Assembly (NCBI RefSeq): GCF_041296385.1
Contig: NC_091020.1
Location: forward strand, 24,712,501 to 24,776,500
Reading direction: 5' to 3'
Source: Aphelocoma coerulescens
Taxonomy: Eukaryota; Chordata; Aves; Passeriformes; Corvidae
DNA length: 64,000 nt
Shown here: positions 1-13,080 of the stretch, one piece after another
Layout: every line of letters starts with the position of its first letter
How positions within the stretch are numbered: the stretch's first letter is position 1
Made by a program: the position numbers and the translations under genes
The notes under the pieces: generated by a model
The model's input: the letters and a program-made list of their open reading frames with translations, nothing else
Databases searched by the model: none
What the model was told of the DNA's origin: nothing

Positions 1-2186
1 CTTCTATATGCTAGAGACATCTTACTCCTTAGGTGGCAATGCATCTGAGCTACTGAGGAATTTAAGTAAAACAGTTGGATATGTAACCCTGGTTTGCTGT
101 CACTGCCATGTGTCTTGTCTGCAGAACTCCATCTCTCTTAACCTCTTTTCAGATGGAAAAAGATATTCTGTCCAGCAGCCAAAGGGAAATGCAAGCATCC
201 TGGTGGAAAACAAGCTGTTTCAAAACCCTGGCTTCAAGCTACCCACACATCACAGTTGTCAGCCAGGCTGCACATGCATAGTTACAGGGAATAAAATAGA
301 GAGGACCTTCTGTTCCTATTCAGAAAGGTCTCCATCCATTCACCTACACAAAAGGATCGTCATCAGCTGCCAGTATTAATTTGTTCTCCTATGTAGGTTT
401 CCGGCTAAAGGAGGGTAAAATAAGTCCAATGCTATCCAGCAGGAGCACTTGGAATGCAAATGCTAGCCCATATATTATTTCAAAGCATTAATGCGACCCA
501 CTTCTACATTACTTGGGGTAATTTCTGATTTTATTTATTCCTCCTTTTCTTCAATTAACTTCTGGGAAGAGAGGCTGAAATTTTAGTATGCAGAAAATCA
601 AATATGAGAAACAAAGCCCATTTTTATTTTGAGATTCTGCTTCTCTTGTAATAGCAGTTTATTTAAAGAGGAGCCTGGAATAATCCAGTTTAAGCAAAGC
701 AAAGAGCTCTACTGAAGCCAAACCTTGTGTGGGTGTGCTCTTGTCAGGGCTCCCAGAAGAGGAGGACAGGAAAGGCTGTTAGTCAGACCTCAGATATTGC
801 AGGAGATGTTGGTTACTCAGTAGCTGGCATTATTCCTTAGCATACCAGTACAGAGCAACTACTCCGGTGTACTGGGAGAGAGTACATCCCATCGAGAAAA
901 TCCTCAGGTAACCTGATGTCCTGCTCTTCTGTTGTCATAAAGAAAATCCCAAGGATATGTGGCTGGAAGAGGTGTCCACTGCGAGGGCCTGCACGTCCTT
1001 TAGGGACAACTTTGCCTCTTCCTCTTGTTCCACCTTGTGCTGTGTTCGCAGCACATCTCACACTGGGATCTGCTGTGTTCCTTTGTGTTGTATGGGGTGG
1101 TGTCACCTCCTACTATTTAGACCTGGGCTCCAAGCCACGACAGCTTTCAGTCCAGGTGGGTCACAGCTTCTTACAGCGTCCCAGGAGTTTCCCACATACT
1201 CAGTGTTCACACAGTGAGTGGTCTCCTCATGCTACAGGCTTCTCAGATTTCAGAAAGTTGGACATAAGAAAAAATTTTGCATTATCTCAGCTTTCTTTAC
1301 AATTTTTTTAATGAAGGTTTTTTTCTCAGTATATGTTCTTTAAAATTTCTAAGACAACAGCACAGCTAAGGAGGTATTAAATAAAAGTAATTTCAGCATT
1401 AAAGACAGGGGATTATATTCCTCAGAAAAAGAATAAATTAAATTGATTAGTTCTTGAAGCAGCAGGTGATACTAACAAAGAGGATAAGTTTTTTTTCCAC
1501 TGGTGGATTTGAATGTCTGAGCATCATCTTCCTTAGTTATGTATCTGCAGATTTGAATTTTAATTATTTGGCTTGGAAGTAATAAATGATTGTATTATAT
1601 TTCTAAAACCCAGCATATTCTGAAATTCTGCACTGTAAAATTCATATCTGTACTGCTCTGCAGTGAGCACTGGAACACTAATGATTATTTATAGACAGAA
1701 ATATTAATTAAATTTCATATGGTGATAAATAATATAGAACTGAACATAGCAATTTCTTAAAAAAAAAAAAGTGTAGATATTTATTTCATAAGTCTGTGAG
1801 AATTACTGTGGACAATAAAGAGGGCATGAAAACTTGGAGCCTGTATTGATTGGTGTGTTCAGGGTGTATTTCAGATATTTATTCTCTGCTTCCCCTCTCC
1901 AAGGAGAGCCTCCCTTGGGCAATTCTGGCCATCGATTTTGAGTCTGCCTGCTCAGAAGCTGGAAATGTTGTTACTGGTGGGGAAAGTGCAAGAACAGTAA
2001 TTGATTGCAAATACATTTTATGATACTCTGCTCCCATATTTCAAAGGGGAAAATTTATTAATGGCGGCAGCAGGTCTCTGATTTTCCCTTTTAAACATAT
2101 CAAGCAAACCTGTATATTTTCAAGCTCCTGGACATTTTCATTTTCTCGGAAGGTGACCCCTTTTTTTGTTTTCTTTCTCCCCACAG
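1..2186 (+). other. NEURL1: NEURL1 intron (3' part), non-coding
   Basis: This is the downstream end of the intron that precedes the NHR2 exon. It finishes in a long pyrimidine tract and a CCACAG acceptor at 2181-2186. The upstream exons encoding the N-terminus and NHR1 are not in the window. The intron is AT-rich with scattered short open frames that resemble no protein I recognise. An AT-rich stretch at about 1640-1760 carries several TAAT-type motifs, but nothing in it can be assigned a function from sequence alone. Confidence 0.8.
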
Positions 2187-2867
2187 ACAGTGAAATCATC
2201 CCTCCCGACTGCCTGCGGCCCCGCTCCTTCACGGCCATCCGCCGGCCCTCGCTGCGGCGGGACACAGAGGACACGCGCCTCTCGGTCAGCCTGTGCGACC
2301 TCAACCTGCAGGAGGACACCTTCCACGTGACGGCCACCACCTGCCCCATCCCGCAGAACTCCCTCAACTCCCAGCACTCCCACCTCCTTCCGTCCCAGCT
2401 GGAGAGCGACCTCCGCTTCCACCACCTTCGGGGACCCCACGTCAAAATCCTCGATGACCAAACCGTGGCCCGCCTGGAGCACGCCCGGGAGGAGAGGACT
2501 TTGGTTTTCACCAGCAGACCCCTTCGGATCAACGAAACCATTTTCGTCAAAATCAACAAGTCCAACGCGGTGCGCACAGGGACGCTGTCCTACGGGGTGA
2601 CGTCCTGCGACCCCAGCACCCTGCGCCCCAGTGACCTCCCCTATAACCCCGAATCCCTGCTCGACCGAAAGGAGTTCTGGGCCATCTGCCGAGTGGTGGT
2701 GCCCCTCCAGAGCGGAGATATCCTGGGATTTATGGTGAATTCAGACGGTGAGCTGCACTTGAGTCACAACGGTGCCGGCATTGGCATGCAGGTCTGCGCG
2801 GACTGTTCCCAGCCCCTCTGGATGTTCTTCGTTTTACACGGCGCCATCATGCAAATTCGATTGCTGG
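2187..2867 (+). CDS. NEURL1: NEURL1 coding exon: linker and NHR2 domain
   Basis: NEURL1 is a RING E3 ubiquitin ligase that acts at membranes and synapses; its neuralized homology repeats (NHR) bind substrates such as Notch ligands. This exon encodes about 228 residues. Residues 1-75 are a linker ([20 protein letters not shown] at the start, [13 protein letters not shown] further on). The NHR2 domain runs from about residue 77 (LRFHHLRG) through [33 protein letters not shown] and GELHLSHNG to [12 protein letters not shown]. The acceptor is CCACAG at 2181-2186 and the donor is G|GTATGT at 2867/2868. The exon opens with the last two bases of an Asp codon and closes with the first base of a Gly codon. 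It is far more GC-rich than its introns, with many C/G third positions. Its start matches human NEURL1 just after NHR1. The paralogue NEURL1B is less likely because of the C-terminus in the last exon. Confidence 0.96.
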
Positions 2868-5800
2868 GTATGTTGGACCCCCTTTTTCCAAACCTTGTAC
2901 ACAGGAAAGCAAGGGGGGGATACATCATGGGAGAGGGAGTAAATGGCTCCCTCCCTGCTCTAGGATGAGGTACAAATTTCGTTTTTGTAAAAAGAAAAGA
3001 ATATGCAAAGGCACAAACATAGCATATGGGTATGAGTTACAAGACTTAACCTCCTTGCACTTCTGTAACACTCTTCACATGATGGTCTCAAAGCTCTTTT
3101 CAGATAATGAATTAAGCCTCAGGGTCCTCCATTAAAGTACAGATGAGTCATCACTGACCTAGGAGAAGCAAGGAAGGAGGATGAGAGGTGCTTTGGGCTG
3201 AGCTAATGTAAGGCGTAGCCAGCAGTAGAAAAGTGATCTGTCTCTGTGTGTTAGATATCTGGGATGATGGACTCCCATAAGGGTGGTGCCCTTGCTTTCC
3301 CGAGACTTGTGTGTGAGAGGCAGGCCAGCAAGCAGAGAGGAAACCCAGTGGTGCACAGAGTGTGGCACCAACCATCTGAACAGGAGAAAGGTTTCCTTGT
3401 CCTCCAGCCCCGTTTAAGGCAGCGTAGCTCACACAGGCTGACAGGCCTCTGAAGAGTTGGCCACTTGGTATTTTTGCTGGTTTTTCAGCTCTGTTAGCTG
3501 ACATACTTCATTGAAATGCTGCAAGTCATGGGTCGAAGGTGTGGAGGGAAAAGTGTTGAAATAACATTTCTCAGGATCAAATTTACTTTTTTGTGTGTGT
3601 ATATTAGACCAAGTATAGGATGTGTTTGATCGTGAATTTGTACCATATTGTAGTTCTGCTGGTGTCGGTGTCAGATAGTGAAAGAAGGATTCTGAGAACA
3701 TGATGTAATTCCTGGTACCCCTCTAAATGAAGATGATTTTAAAATGCTCCTTTCTGTTTATACTGTTATATAACTTTATACTTATATTTCATTTTGCTTC
3801 AAATCCTCATCATATCTAACTGTGAAAAAAACCCCCAACAACCTCCCTCCCCATCAAACTCAAAAGCTAACTAACACCGCCTTTTTTTAAGATTTATAGA
3901 GAGTCTTTAAAGATAAATTGGGGTGAGCACACACACATCTGTCTGCAGGGTCCAGTTCACCTTAATCACAATATGAAATGCCTTGTATAATTTGTTTGAA
4001 GTTGACCACAGGCCTGTGCTGTGAGTGTTTTGTAGCTGTTAAAGGCTCACAAATGACAAATGTAATACTGCAATTTATTTCCAGGAGCCTGAGACTCAAT
4101 CCCTGCTAATTCAGCCTGATTACATTTGTTGTGAGCACTGTACATAATCCGTGGTTAGCTCTGCTCTCCACCAACATGTCATTGTGATAATGGTAGGTGA
4201 AGTCAAACAGAGCCCAGTAAAGCAGGAGATTAAATGCTCCTGTGTACATTAGAAGGAAAACATACTTAGGTCATTGAGCTGCTGGTAAAACTAAATCATC
4301 GACCAGTGCTTCCTATCATATGAGATCACTAATTCTGGCAGGTTGGCACAGAGCAAACAGCCTGTTTGCAATGAGCTCTGAAACAGGGCAGCAAGGATGT
4401 GTCTCCCCAGAGGGACGGAATCACATCCTCATACTGAATTTGACAGAGCAAGGACATGAACACAGACGTCCTGTGTGCTGGGTAAACCTCCTGCTGTGCA
4501 TGCCCTGCCTCTGTCCTCCCTGCCTCATCACAAGATCAGCCCAAACCAGTACATCCCCAGTGCATGCTTAACTCTACATTTGGATGCATGAAATGAAATG
4601 TGCAGAGTTGGAAAACCCCTCACTTCTTGTGTTTGTGACCACATGACAGGCTTTTCTGGCCTTGGTCACTGGAAAAGAACCTGAAAATGGGCCGTTGTTC
4701 TTAAGTGACATGTAAATGAAAAGAACTGGACTTGCTCACCTCGCCTCTCTCAAGGAAAGGGAAGGACCCTGCTGAGTGTACAGCTTTATCCACATCAGCT
4801 TGGGCAGCAAGCTGCTATCTCCAAGTTAAATGCTATGAAATTGGAGCTTGCCTCTAATTTTTAATAGGTATTAAAATACAAACAGAGCTTTTCATACCTA
4901 TATTTCCAGTATAACAATGCTGGGAGCAGGACAGTCCCAGTATCAGTACAGTATCAGTGTAGTGCAACTGCCCAGAGAAAAGCACTGATGCTGTCCCATC
5001 TGCATCTCTGCAAGTGCAGTAATTACACAGATCAGCAATATCCTGACAGAAGGCAAAGAAAATAATGAATTCCCATCTCTAACTATTGCAATTTTATTAG
5101 GGAGGTGATGTGCACTGTTTGCCCTGCAGTGGAACAGATTATGGTGCCTGCCATAATATCTGCCATTAAAAGATTAGAAAATGTAAGAACATAAAGTGTT
5201 CATCTTTCTAATGACAAGCTCCATCTTCAGCATGCGAACAAGAATAATTTCGTGAGATCTATCTTTTGTAGTTTGAGCTTTATATCACAGCAGAAGACAT
5301 GTATAGTAATCTTTTTCTAGTTTTAATAGAAAAAGTGAAGTTACATATCCTTGAAAGAAATGAGACACAAATGCTGCAAAAGGCATAACTGTACCAAACC
5401 CATCCTAAACAGCAGATGTCATTCTGTTTCTGGGGCACACCAGTATGAGATGAACCAAAGTGACGTTATACGGTGTTAAGGGAACCTCAGCACTACAGCT
5501 GACTATAAAATGAAATTAAAGTTGCTGGATTTGCTTCTTCTGCAGCTTTTCAGTTTTGTTTGGAGAATGGACAGCCACTCTTGCACCTAGACAAGGTTTA
5601 TTTTTGACTCAGAGGACAAGATGACTCCAGGTATTGATCACTGGATACTGTGTTTCATGCCTGGACTGTATTTATTTGGTCCTGATGCAGAGCAGGAGCA
5701 AGCTCAGGTCTCTGCAGCTTGTGACTTTGCTATAGAGGCTGACATTTTCTGACTGCAGTTATTCCACAGAGCTGTGGATACAACATTTATTTCCTAATAT

Positions 5801-6094
5801 CAGGGGAGACCATCTCTACCCAGGCTGGTGGTCTTACAGGACTCTGTAGGAGAGGAGGGCAGTGCGGGGTTAGCTGGATAGTAAAGAATTCTGACTTCTG
5901 TCTTCCTCTTATCAATTTGGCATCATACACTGGCAATATATTTGCTGTAGGAGAAATAAAACAGCCGAAAATAAAGAGGAGGTTGGAAACACTATTATTA
6001 TTCATGCCATCCCAGCAAAAGTAAAAGAAATAAAACCCAAGGCCCACTATAATGCAGTGAGAGGCCACAGTCATCTGTAGGGGAGGCAGAAGAA

Positions 6095-6385
6095 TGTCAA
6101 TTTGTTTCAAAGAAAAGTTTAAAAGGCAACTTGACACATGGAGGAAAGATAAATGAAAGAAGGGCACTTTAATGTAGCAGATAATAGCATAAAGAATATC
6201 AAGCTGCTGGGAAATGAAGGGACACAAATTTAAATTAAACATATATGAGGGTAATTAACTATGGGAACCAGCTAGTGAGGGAGGCAATAGATCTTTTTTT
6301 TGTCAGGGAAGCCCTTCTAAATATTTTATATGTTAAGTGCTGGTCTTAATTTAGAAATTCTGGGGATTATGCACATAAAAACAAC
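6095..6385 (+). mobile_element. Ancient CR1-type LINE 3' remnant
   Basis: The stretch from TTTGTTTCAAAGAAAAG through CTTTAATGTAGCAGATAATAG to GAGGGTAATTAACTATGGGA resembles, in order, the distal part of old amniote CR1 elements. In that family these words precede the 'GGGTAATTAAC..TGGAAC' block near the 3' end. The copy is heavily diverged and truncated and no open reading frame survives. It lies in sense relative to NEURL1. The match is from memory of the family consensus, so the boundaries are approximate. Confidence 0.55.
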
Positions 6386-9300
6386 CAAACAGAATGCCAG
6401 ATCATTAGGCATGTAGAAATGAAACAGTCTTTGTGTATCCTTTAGGAATTTCATTAGTTCAGGCTTGGGTTTTTTTTTTTTTCAGGCATCATTCCTGTAT
6501 AGTCAACAAAACCAGCCTATTAAATTTGATTTACTGCTCTCAGCTTTTGCTGGTAAGCATTTCAGCTCACACACAGTTTTATTGACAGCTCTGAAAGGTT
6601 GAAATGAGCCAGTCTGGATACAATGGTCTGGTTTTGGTCAGGTTTTGGTGGTGTAATTCATTTATGAAGTTAAATTGATTGACCCTATAAGGTTTCAAAA
6701 TGTATGACTCATGTCTAGAGAAGCTATCACAGCAACAAGTTTATATATTTAGTGTTTGAGGATCCAGAAGGTTGGGGATGTTCTTTCATTTTCTTGTGTT
6801 TCAGAGTTGAATCACCAGCAAGTAAAATATCTTCCTTCATCTCATTTTTTTGTTTGTTTGTTTTTTGTTTCTCTTGTGAATTTCATCCTTTCCAATAATA
6901 TTGAAGCTTTCTTTTGAGCAATGAAATAACATATTCCATCAACAGTCACACTAATGAAGCTAAGTTGCCAACTTATCTGTGTCCTTTCTTTCCATGCACT
7001 TCTGTAACTCCAGCCCCACCACAACAGCTGCACAATATAGCAGCTCTCTGGATGTCTCCTAATGTTGGCCAGGAGCCAGGCCTAGGCCTGAAAAAAACAA
7101 CCCAAGAGCCAGCATTTGGTGTGGGTAAGTCTGAATTCACATCCATGCTGGATAAACGCAGTACGTGGGATACCTTCCCACCTCTTTTACCATGGGCACC
7201 AGTTGGGGCTCCTGCTCAGCTGCCCATTGAAAAATATTTAGATATCAGTTGTTGCTGAGATTTGCATCCTTCTTTCAGACTTTCTTGAAATCGGACAATT
7301 TGCTCAAAACTGAGGGGGTGAGGAAGAAAGATCTGACATGGGACTTGCAGAAAAAACAACTCAGTGTCCTCAGTTCCTCGGGATTTCTGACAACAGCAAT
7401 GGGCAATGGACCAAATTGGAAATTAGTTCAGCAGAGTACTGTGGGACACAATTTGCTGGCAGAGGCCTCTTTAAATCAACAGTGAAATTTGATCTGAAGT
7501 GGCCTCAGTGCCAGTCTGAAGGACTGCCAGCTGCAGTCGGCCCCAGTTACAGGCAGGCTTATTCAGAGCTGTGCCCCTAATGACTCTTACTGGTGGTCAA
7601 GCTTAGCAGCCCTGGTACTGCTGCCCTTGTTTGAAACAGCCCTTTTCCTGGGGCTGACTGGAAAGACTTGAAACTTCATGGATGAGCACAGTAGTGTCTT
7701 GCTTAGGTGTCAGAGAGCAATGGTTTACCACGGGGAATTACTTTGTCTCCTTCTGTGTTGTTCATCATGCTGCCCTCTCTGGTTTTCCTTGACTTTTGCT
7801 CCATCCGAGGTGAGTGACTAGCTCACCACAGACCACTAATGATTCACAGGCCATTGGAGACTGCCCTCTTCTTTCTAAACAGTATTTTTCCTCTGTGTCC
7901 CAGAGTCCCTCACTTGTCTTGCTGATACAGTTCCTGCAACTACTGTCGCCATTTTATCCCCAGGGAAGACTCTCTCCTCTTTTCTTTTGTCTCTGCTGTA
8001 GAACTTGTATGGCCTGATCCTCCTAAAAATCTATAGACTTCCTGGGAGATGATCCCATCGTATCTTGTCTTTCCAGGCTTTTGTCCATTCCTATGTAAAG
8101 AAGTTTTTTACCCTGTGATTGCTCCTTGACTGTCTCAGGACTTCAAATCCCATGGCAGAGATTGTGTTCCTTCCCAAAAGCTTCTCCTCTCTGGGTGCAG
8201 TTAGGTACTTACTTTGCATGTGCAATTACTGCAGGCAGCACACAAAATATTGAAATGGTATTTGGTATGTGCAGTTGTTAGACACACTGTCCATAGCACA
8301 GACTGGAGGTAAGTTTGTAGAAAAGTATCTCACACAGGTGAGGAGCATCCAGGATCTTGGTTCCCAAGCTCTGAGTTTATCAGCCTGTCCTGTTTGAGAG
8401 AAGATAGTTCTTTGCAGTAGTAAATCACACCTTCTCATCTCTGATCTCAGAGGTGGCCAGTACATTACCCATTTGGAATTTTGATGCTTCTCCATGGTTC
8501 ATTCCAGTGATGTGGAAATTGTTGAGTTAAACAGCATAAGAGAAGCCTGGTAAATGCCTAAATGTTGTTGCACAGAAATGCACATAATGAATCTTGTCCT
8601 TTAACAGACTTTCAAGTAGATATGTCCCAGAGTTTTATCTTCCATCTTTTGATTTGTACAGAAAATGGCCTAATTTAAGCTGATTGGGATCTAACAGGCC
8701 CATGTTGTGTGTCATTTAACAGCCTGGAATTCCTAGGCACTTCAGGGTACAGGGTATTTTATGGTGTTAAAGACTAGAGGGAGGGAGGAGAGTTAATATT
8801 CTGTGCCTCTTGGAAGGCAATCCACTTGTATTAATTGATGCCTCAGCATAAACAGTCCTATCATGTATGGGTTTGCTTTCATTCTGCGTGAAGTACACAT
8901 TACTGATGGCAAGTTGAAATAACTGCAAAGAGCAATACAGCATCCTTAACTGCTGGGCTTGATTCTAGCCCTGCACAGGGCTCTCCATTCACCTCCTGGT
9001 TTATATTCATTGTTTCAAAGGAGAGTTAGCACAAAGAGAAGCTGCTGTGTAAGAGAGGACAAGTTATAACCTGGGCCTTGGAAAACTGGAGAGGTGGATG
9101 CAGTCAAATGCTTGACTTCCCTGTGGTCAGTGCCAACAATGTCAGTGTTAATACCTGCTTGTGGCACCTTTGTAGCAGACACTAAAGATCTCATCACACA
9201 CGACACATAACTAACCTGCGCTTGCCACAGTGACATCAGTGACATCAGCCTGTGTTCTGAAGTATGAGTTGGTATCTGGGTAAAGTCTGGATAAAGCAAA

Positions 9301-12300
9301 CACACTTCCTCCAGCAGCAGCCACAGGGCTCCCAAATGTCTTGGCCTCTGCACATTCTCCTTGACAAGAGGTGGAACTATTATCGTCATTAGTATAAGAA
9401 ACAAATCCTGGCTGCAGTGAGACTTTCATAGTCAGTGAGGTATAGATCTCCCTTATCTTATAACACCTCTGCCTTCCTACAGAAAATACACAGGATATGG
9501 TATCCCATACCAGCCTCTTTGCCTTGCAGCTTGTCTGTCAGGACAGATAAAATCTCCCTATTCTTTGAACTAACCCTGGCGTGAGTTAGTTATTCTGGCT
9601 ACTGTGAGAGTCACATTGCAGAATAAACTCTTTCTTTGCTTCTTTCTCAGATCTCTTTGTAGTGCCCATAGAAATCCAGAGAATGCTGGCCAAGAGAAGT
9701 GAAAGTATTTGTTTCCTTTATGCATCTACCACCCTATTTATACTGTCCCTCCTGGAAAAGCACAGAGCTTCGTGGTGCTGGGTTAGGCAACAATTTTCCT
9801 TTTGCTCACAGAACTGTCTTTGCTGTGGTCTCCCAAATACCCTTGATTTGTTTTTCTTAAACAAGATGAAAGCCCCAACTCTAACTTTTTGTGGTTTCAG
9901 CTACTTAATCCAGGCTTCTTTTTCACCTCTTCTTGATGTAAGCATCAGCCTGGGTGCTTTGTTGTTCTAGTATTTCTCAGGTTGCAAGGTAGAGCTCCAA
10001 CTCTATGACTCGTTCACTTCAGTTCAGCCAGACCTTCACTGCATGGTGTCCATACCCTCTGGATTTTGCAGGATGTAAGCTCTGAGTGACCACTGAGCTT
10101 CACCTGTGAGGTCGAGAAAGATAGCCTGTAAGTTTGCTGTGTGCTCTTTGCTTCCAGGGAGCACACTGGGTTTGGCCTGTGAGAGCTGCTGAACCAAAAA
10201 CGTCTGTGGTGTCTGGAGCTTTCATGTTTCCCCTGCTTAGCTGGAGTGTGCCTGTGACTGCAGGAGGGTAATAGATGTGCTGGTGCCCCGCTGCCCTTCT
10301 GGACACAGCAGACAGCAAGGCTCCAGTAAAGCCATAAAGTACACTCCTTTTCTGTTCCTCATGAAAGTCTGAACTGTTGTTCTCCATGTGGTTTGGATCT
10401 AACTTTTACTTCCTCAAACAGTGGTTGTCTGACACCCATCTGCAAACACAGACCTTATGGTTTTGTGTGCAAAATCTGCCAGGCTGCTTTTTGACCTATT
10501 TCCGGACATTTCTTTAGCATAATGCAAAATCCCTTATGTTTTCATGGGCCTGTAAAGGACAAAATATATTAGTGTTCTATTCAGAGCACTTTTTAAGTCT
10601 TTCGGGAAATACTTGAATGCAAAAAAGCCCATGGATCACCAGCTGATGTGGGTCACCAGGTACTGATGTACCTGAGAGGCAGAGATGAGCTGCAGCACAG
10701 AGGCTGGGCTCTGAGAGCATGGTTGGTCAAAAAACATTGAGCCCAAATGGAAGGAAGCTCTGGTTTCTGGCCAGTGCAGTATTGTTCCTATCACTGTGGG
10801 AACACAACAAATGGATGTGTAAATACATGTATTTTACAGCATTCAGAAATGATGGACGTGCTCACATCCTTCCCTAACATTATCGTTGATCTTTAGCTAC
10901 CACGTAACCAGGCAGCAGCAGGTGCTCTGTTCTTGTTTTAGCATGATGGTTTCAGAAGTCCCTGTTGGGCAAAACCTGAGTGGCCCTGGGGGATGGAATA
11001 GTTCTCCTACAGCCTTGTCTGGAAGCAAGAAAATCTGAAATGAATATGGATGCTCTGGTATCCAGTATCCAGTCTCAGTAACGTCCCAGCCTGCTCATGC
11101 TGGAGCAGCTCATGTGTTACAGGACAAGCTGCCTAAGAGAGATGTTCACAGGAGCTCAGAACCCACATTTGTACCAGATTTTTGACAGAACCTGGGTCCT
11201 GTTAAGATAACAAAATCAATGGCCCTGATACACCGAGACTGTTAAATGTGAGAAAAGGTATTGAACAGGTTTTGAGACAGGGTAAGAATTTTAGCTGACA
11301 TGCTTAAAAAATCTGTCTCCTAACAAAAGGAAATCACATTGAGAGTTGTAAAAGGCATCTAAGTGACAGTCATAGGACTGTCAGGTACCCAGTGCTCACT
11401 AGACTGAGCTGTATGAGAAGTGCAGAGATCTCTTGAGCTCCCTTAAATATGCCAGTCGATGGCTGCAGCCAGACCTCAGCAGCTGTACTAACCTTTTCCA
11501 CTGTGTGCTGGAGGCTCTGGAGCCTGCAGATGGATGGAACAACACTGAAAATCTGTGATTACTATTGATAATTACCTGATCTTTATTACCTGTCCTATTT
11601 ATGCAGCAAATGTGTTATAAAAGAGAAGGGGCTGTCAATGTGCTCCACATGAAACTCAGCATATGGGAAAGTTACTGTGTTGCATAAGACTTTATCTTCC
11701 TTAGAAACTATAGCAGGAGGCTGCCATACTTTGTCTTTTAGGTACAATGTTTAGTTAAGCTTCTGGAATAGTTGTCACGGTGATTATGGGTAAAGAAAGC
11801 CCATAAAAAAGTTGAAGATCATCAAATTATGTGAAGTGTGAGTTGGACAGTAGTGGACATTTACTGACTGCATCCTGTAAACCAGGAAAAACAAAATTTA
11901 AGTGAGGTGGGTTCAAAGTGGGAAAAAAGGATGATTCTGGAGTGCAGACCAACTGGTTATGCAGCATTGTTATAGAAATGTATGTAGATATAATATTTTT
12001 ATTAAAAAATTAAGAGGGAGAGTTAATTGAAAACTGTATTTTTAGGAAGCATTGACTGTATCTGGTCTTCTTTCCATCATAGGTCCTCCAGCAGTACAGC
12101 TCTCTCCAGACAGCTGCCATTAGGAGAGACGCTTAAAAGTTGGGACAGCCTCAGGACATACCCTGGAGAGTGGATTGCACTGTTCTGGGAAACCACCCTG
12201 TGCACCACAATAGACACAGAGATTCAAAAGCATCTCTGACAGCCACAGCTGCTGTATTTTGGTCACAGGACATTTTATAAAAGGACAGTTATGGACTCAG

Positions 12301-12563
12301 GTAGCCACTCTCATAAAAACTGTAAGTGCTGTATGGGATCCCAAGAGATTCCTTACTTCACTTTCCTGTCCTGAAAGAGCTCTAATGATGGAGCTGCCAT
12401 AGTCTCTCTGGGAAGTCTGATTGCTTTACAGAGCTTCAGTGTCTAACTGTAGCATCTTAGGAGTCTGAACCCATGATTTCTTGTCTTATCCAGAACATTC
12501 ATAAAGAAGAGATTATTTCTTTACTCCTTTCAGCAGCCTGTGAAAAATCTTGCCATATAAAAA

Positions 12564-13080
12564 TCATAGAATCATACCATATTTTAGGTCAGAAGAGACC
12601 CCATGGAATTGCCTAATCCAACCTCCTGCTGAAAGCAGGGCTAACTTCCAAGGTAGCACAAGACTTTGTCCAGTTGAGTTTTGAGTATTTCCAGGGACAA
12701 AGATACCACAGTGTCTCTGGGCTCCTACTCCCATCCTTAACCAGCCTCACATGACCCTGGATTGGCTCAACCTTTTTGTAACAGGATGGTATTGTTGGTT
12801 TTTGATCATCTGGTGACCTCCAGCAATGTCCAGGCCTTTTTCTATAGGATGTCTGTATTTCAAATTGAATGGACTAATTCCCTGTCTTGTGTTTAGGTAG
12901 CTGATTATCTCTGCTTAAATGCTGCATTTGGCATTTGATCACACTGAATACCATACCATTTATTTCTGATCCTATTTCCAGTTTGGCAAACCATTTTGAA
13001 TTGCAAACCTTTAGCATACTAGCAGCATTTCCTAGCATGATGTACTCTGCACATTCCATGGTAAAGCTCTCTTCTGAAAA
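12564..13080 (-). mobile_element. CR1 LINE fragment, 3' end, antisense to NEURL1
   Basis: The plus strand begins with TCATAGAATCATA, the reverse complement of the CR1 3' tail octamer. It continues with GGTCAGAAGAGACCCCATGG, CTAATCCAACCTCCTGCT, TTTCCAGGGACA and CTCTGGGCTCC, all in the order of avian CR1. Farther along, GGCATTTGATCACACTGAA and GCATACTAGCAGCATTTCC match the more internal CR1 region. The element is therefore inserted in minus orientation, truncated at its 5' end and old, with many substitutions. CR1 is the dominant LINE of birds, so this is the main taxonomic clue in the window. The right boundary is approximate. Confidence 0.85.

Noticed and set aside
8..379. 123-codon open frame at the left edge
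   Set aside because: It has no similarity to NEURL1 or any family I know, and there is no splice or promoter context; intronic chance frame.
2041..2577. 178-codon minus-strand open frame
   Set aside because: It lies antisense to the GC-rich NEURL1 NHR2 exon and is a shadow of that coding sequence.
9232..9250. Short direct repeat GTGACATCA x2
   Set aside because: Two copies of nine bases are common by chance, and no flanking structure was seen.
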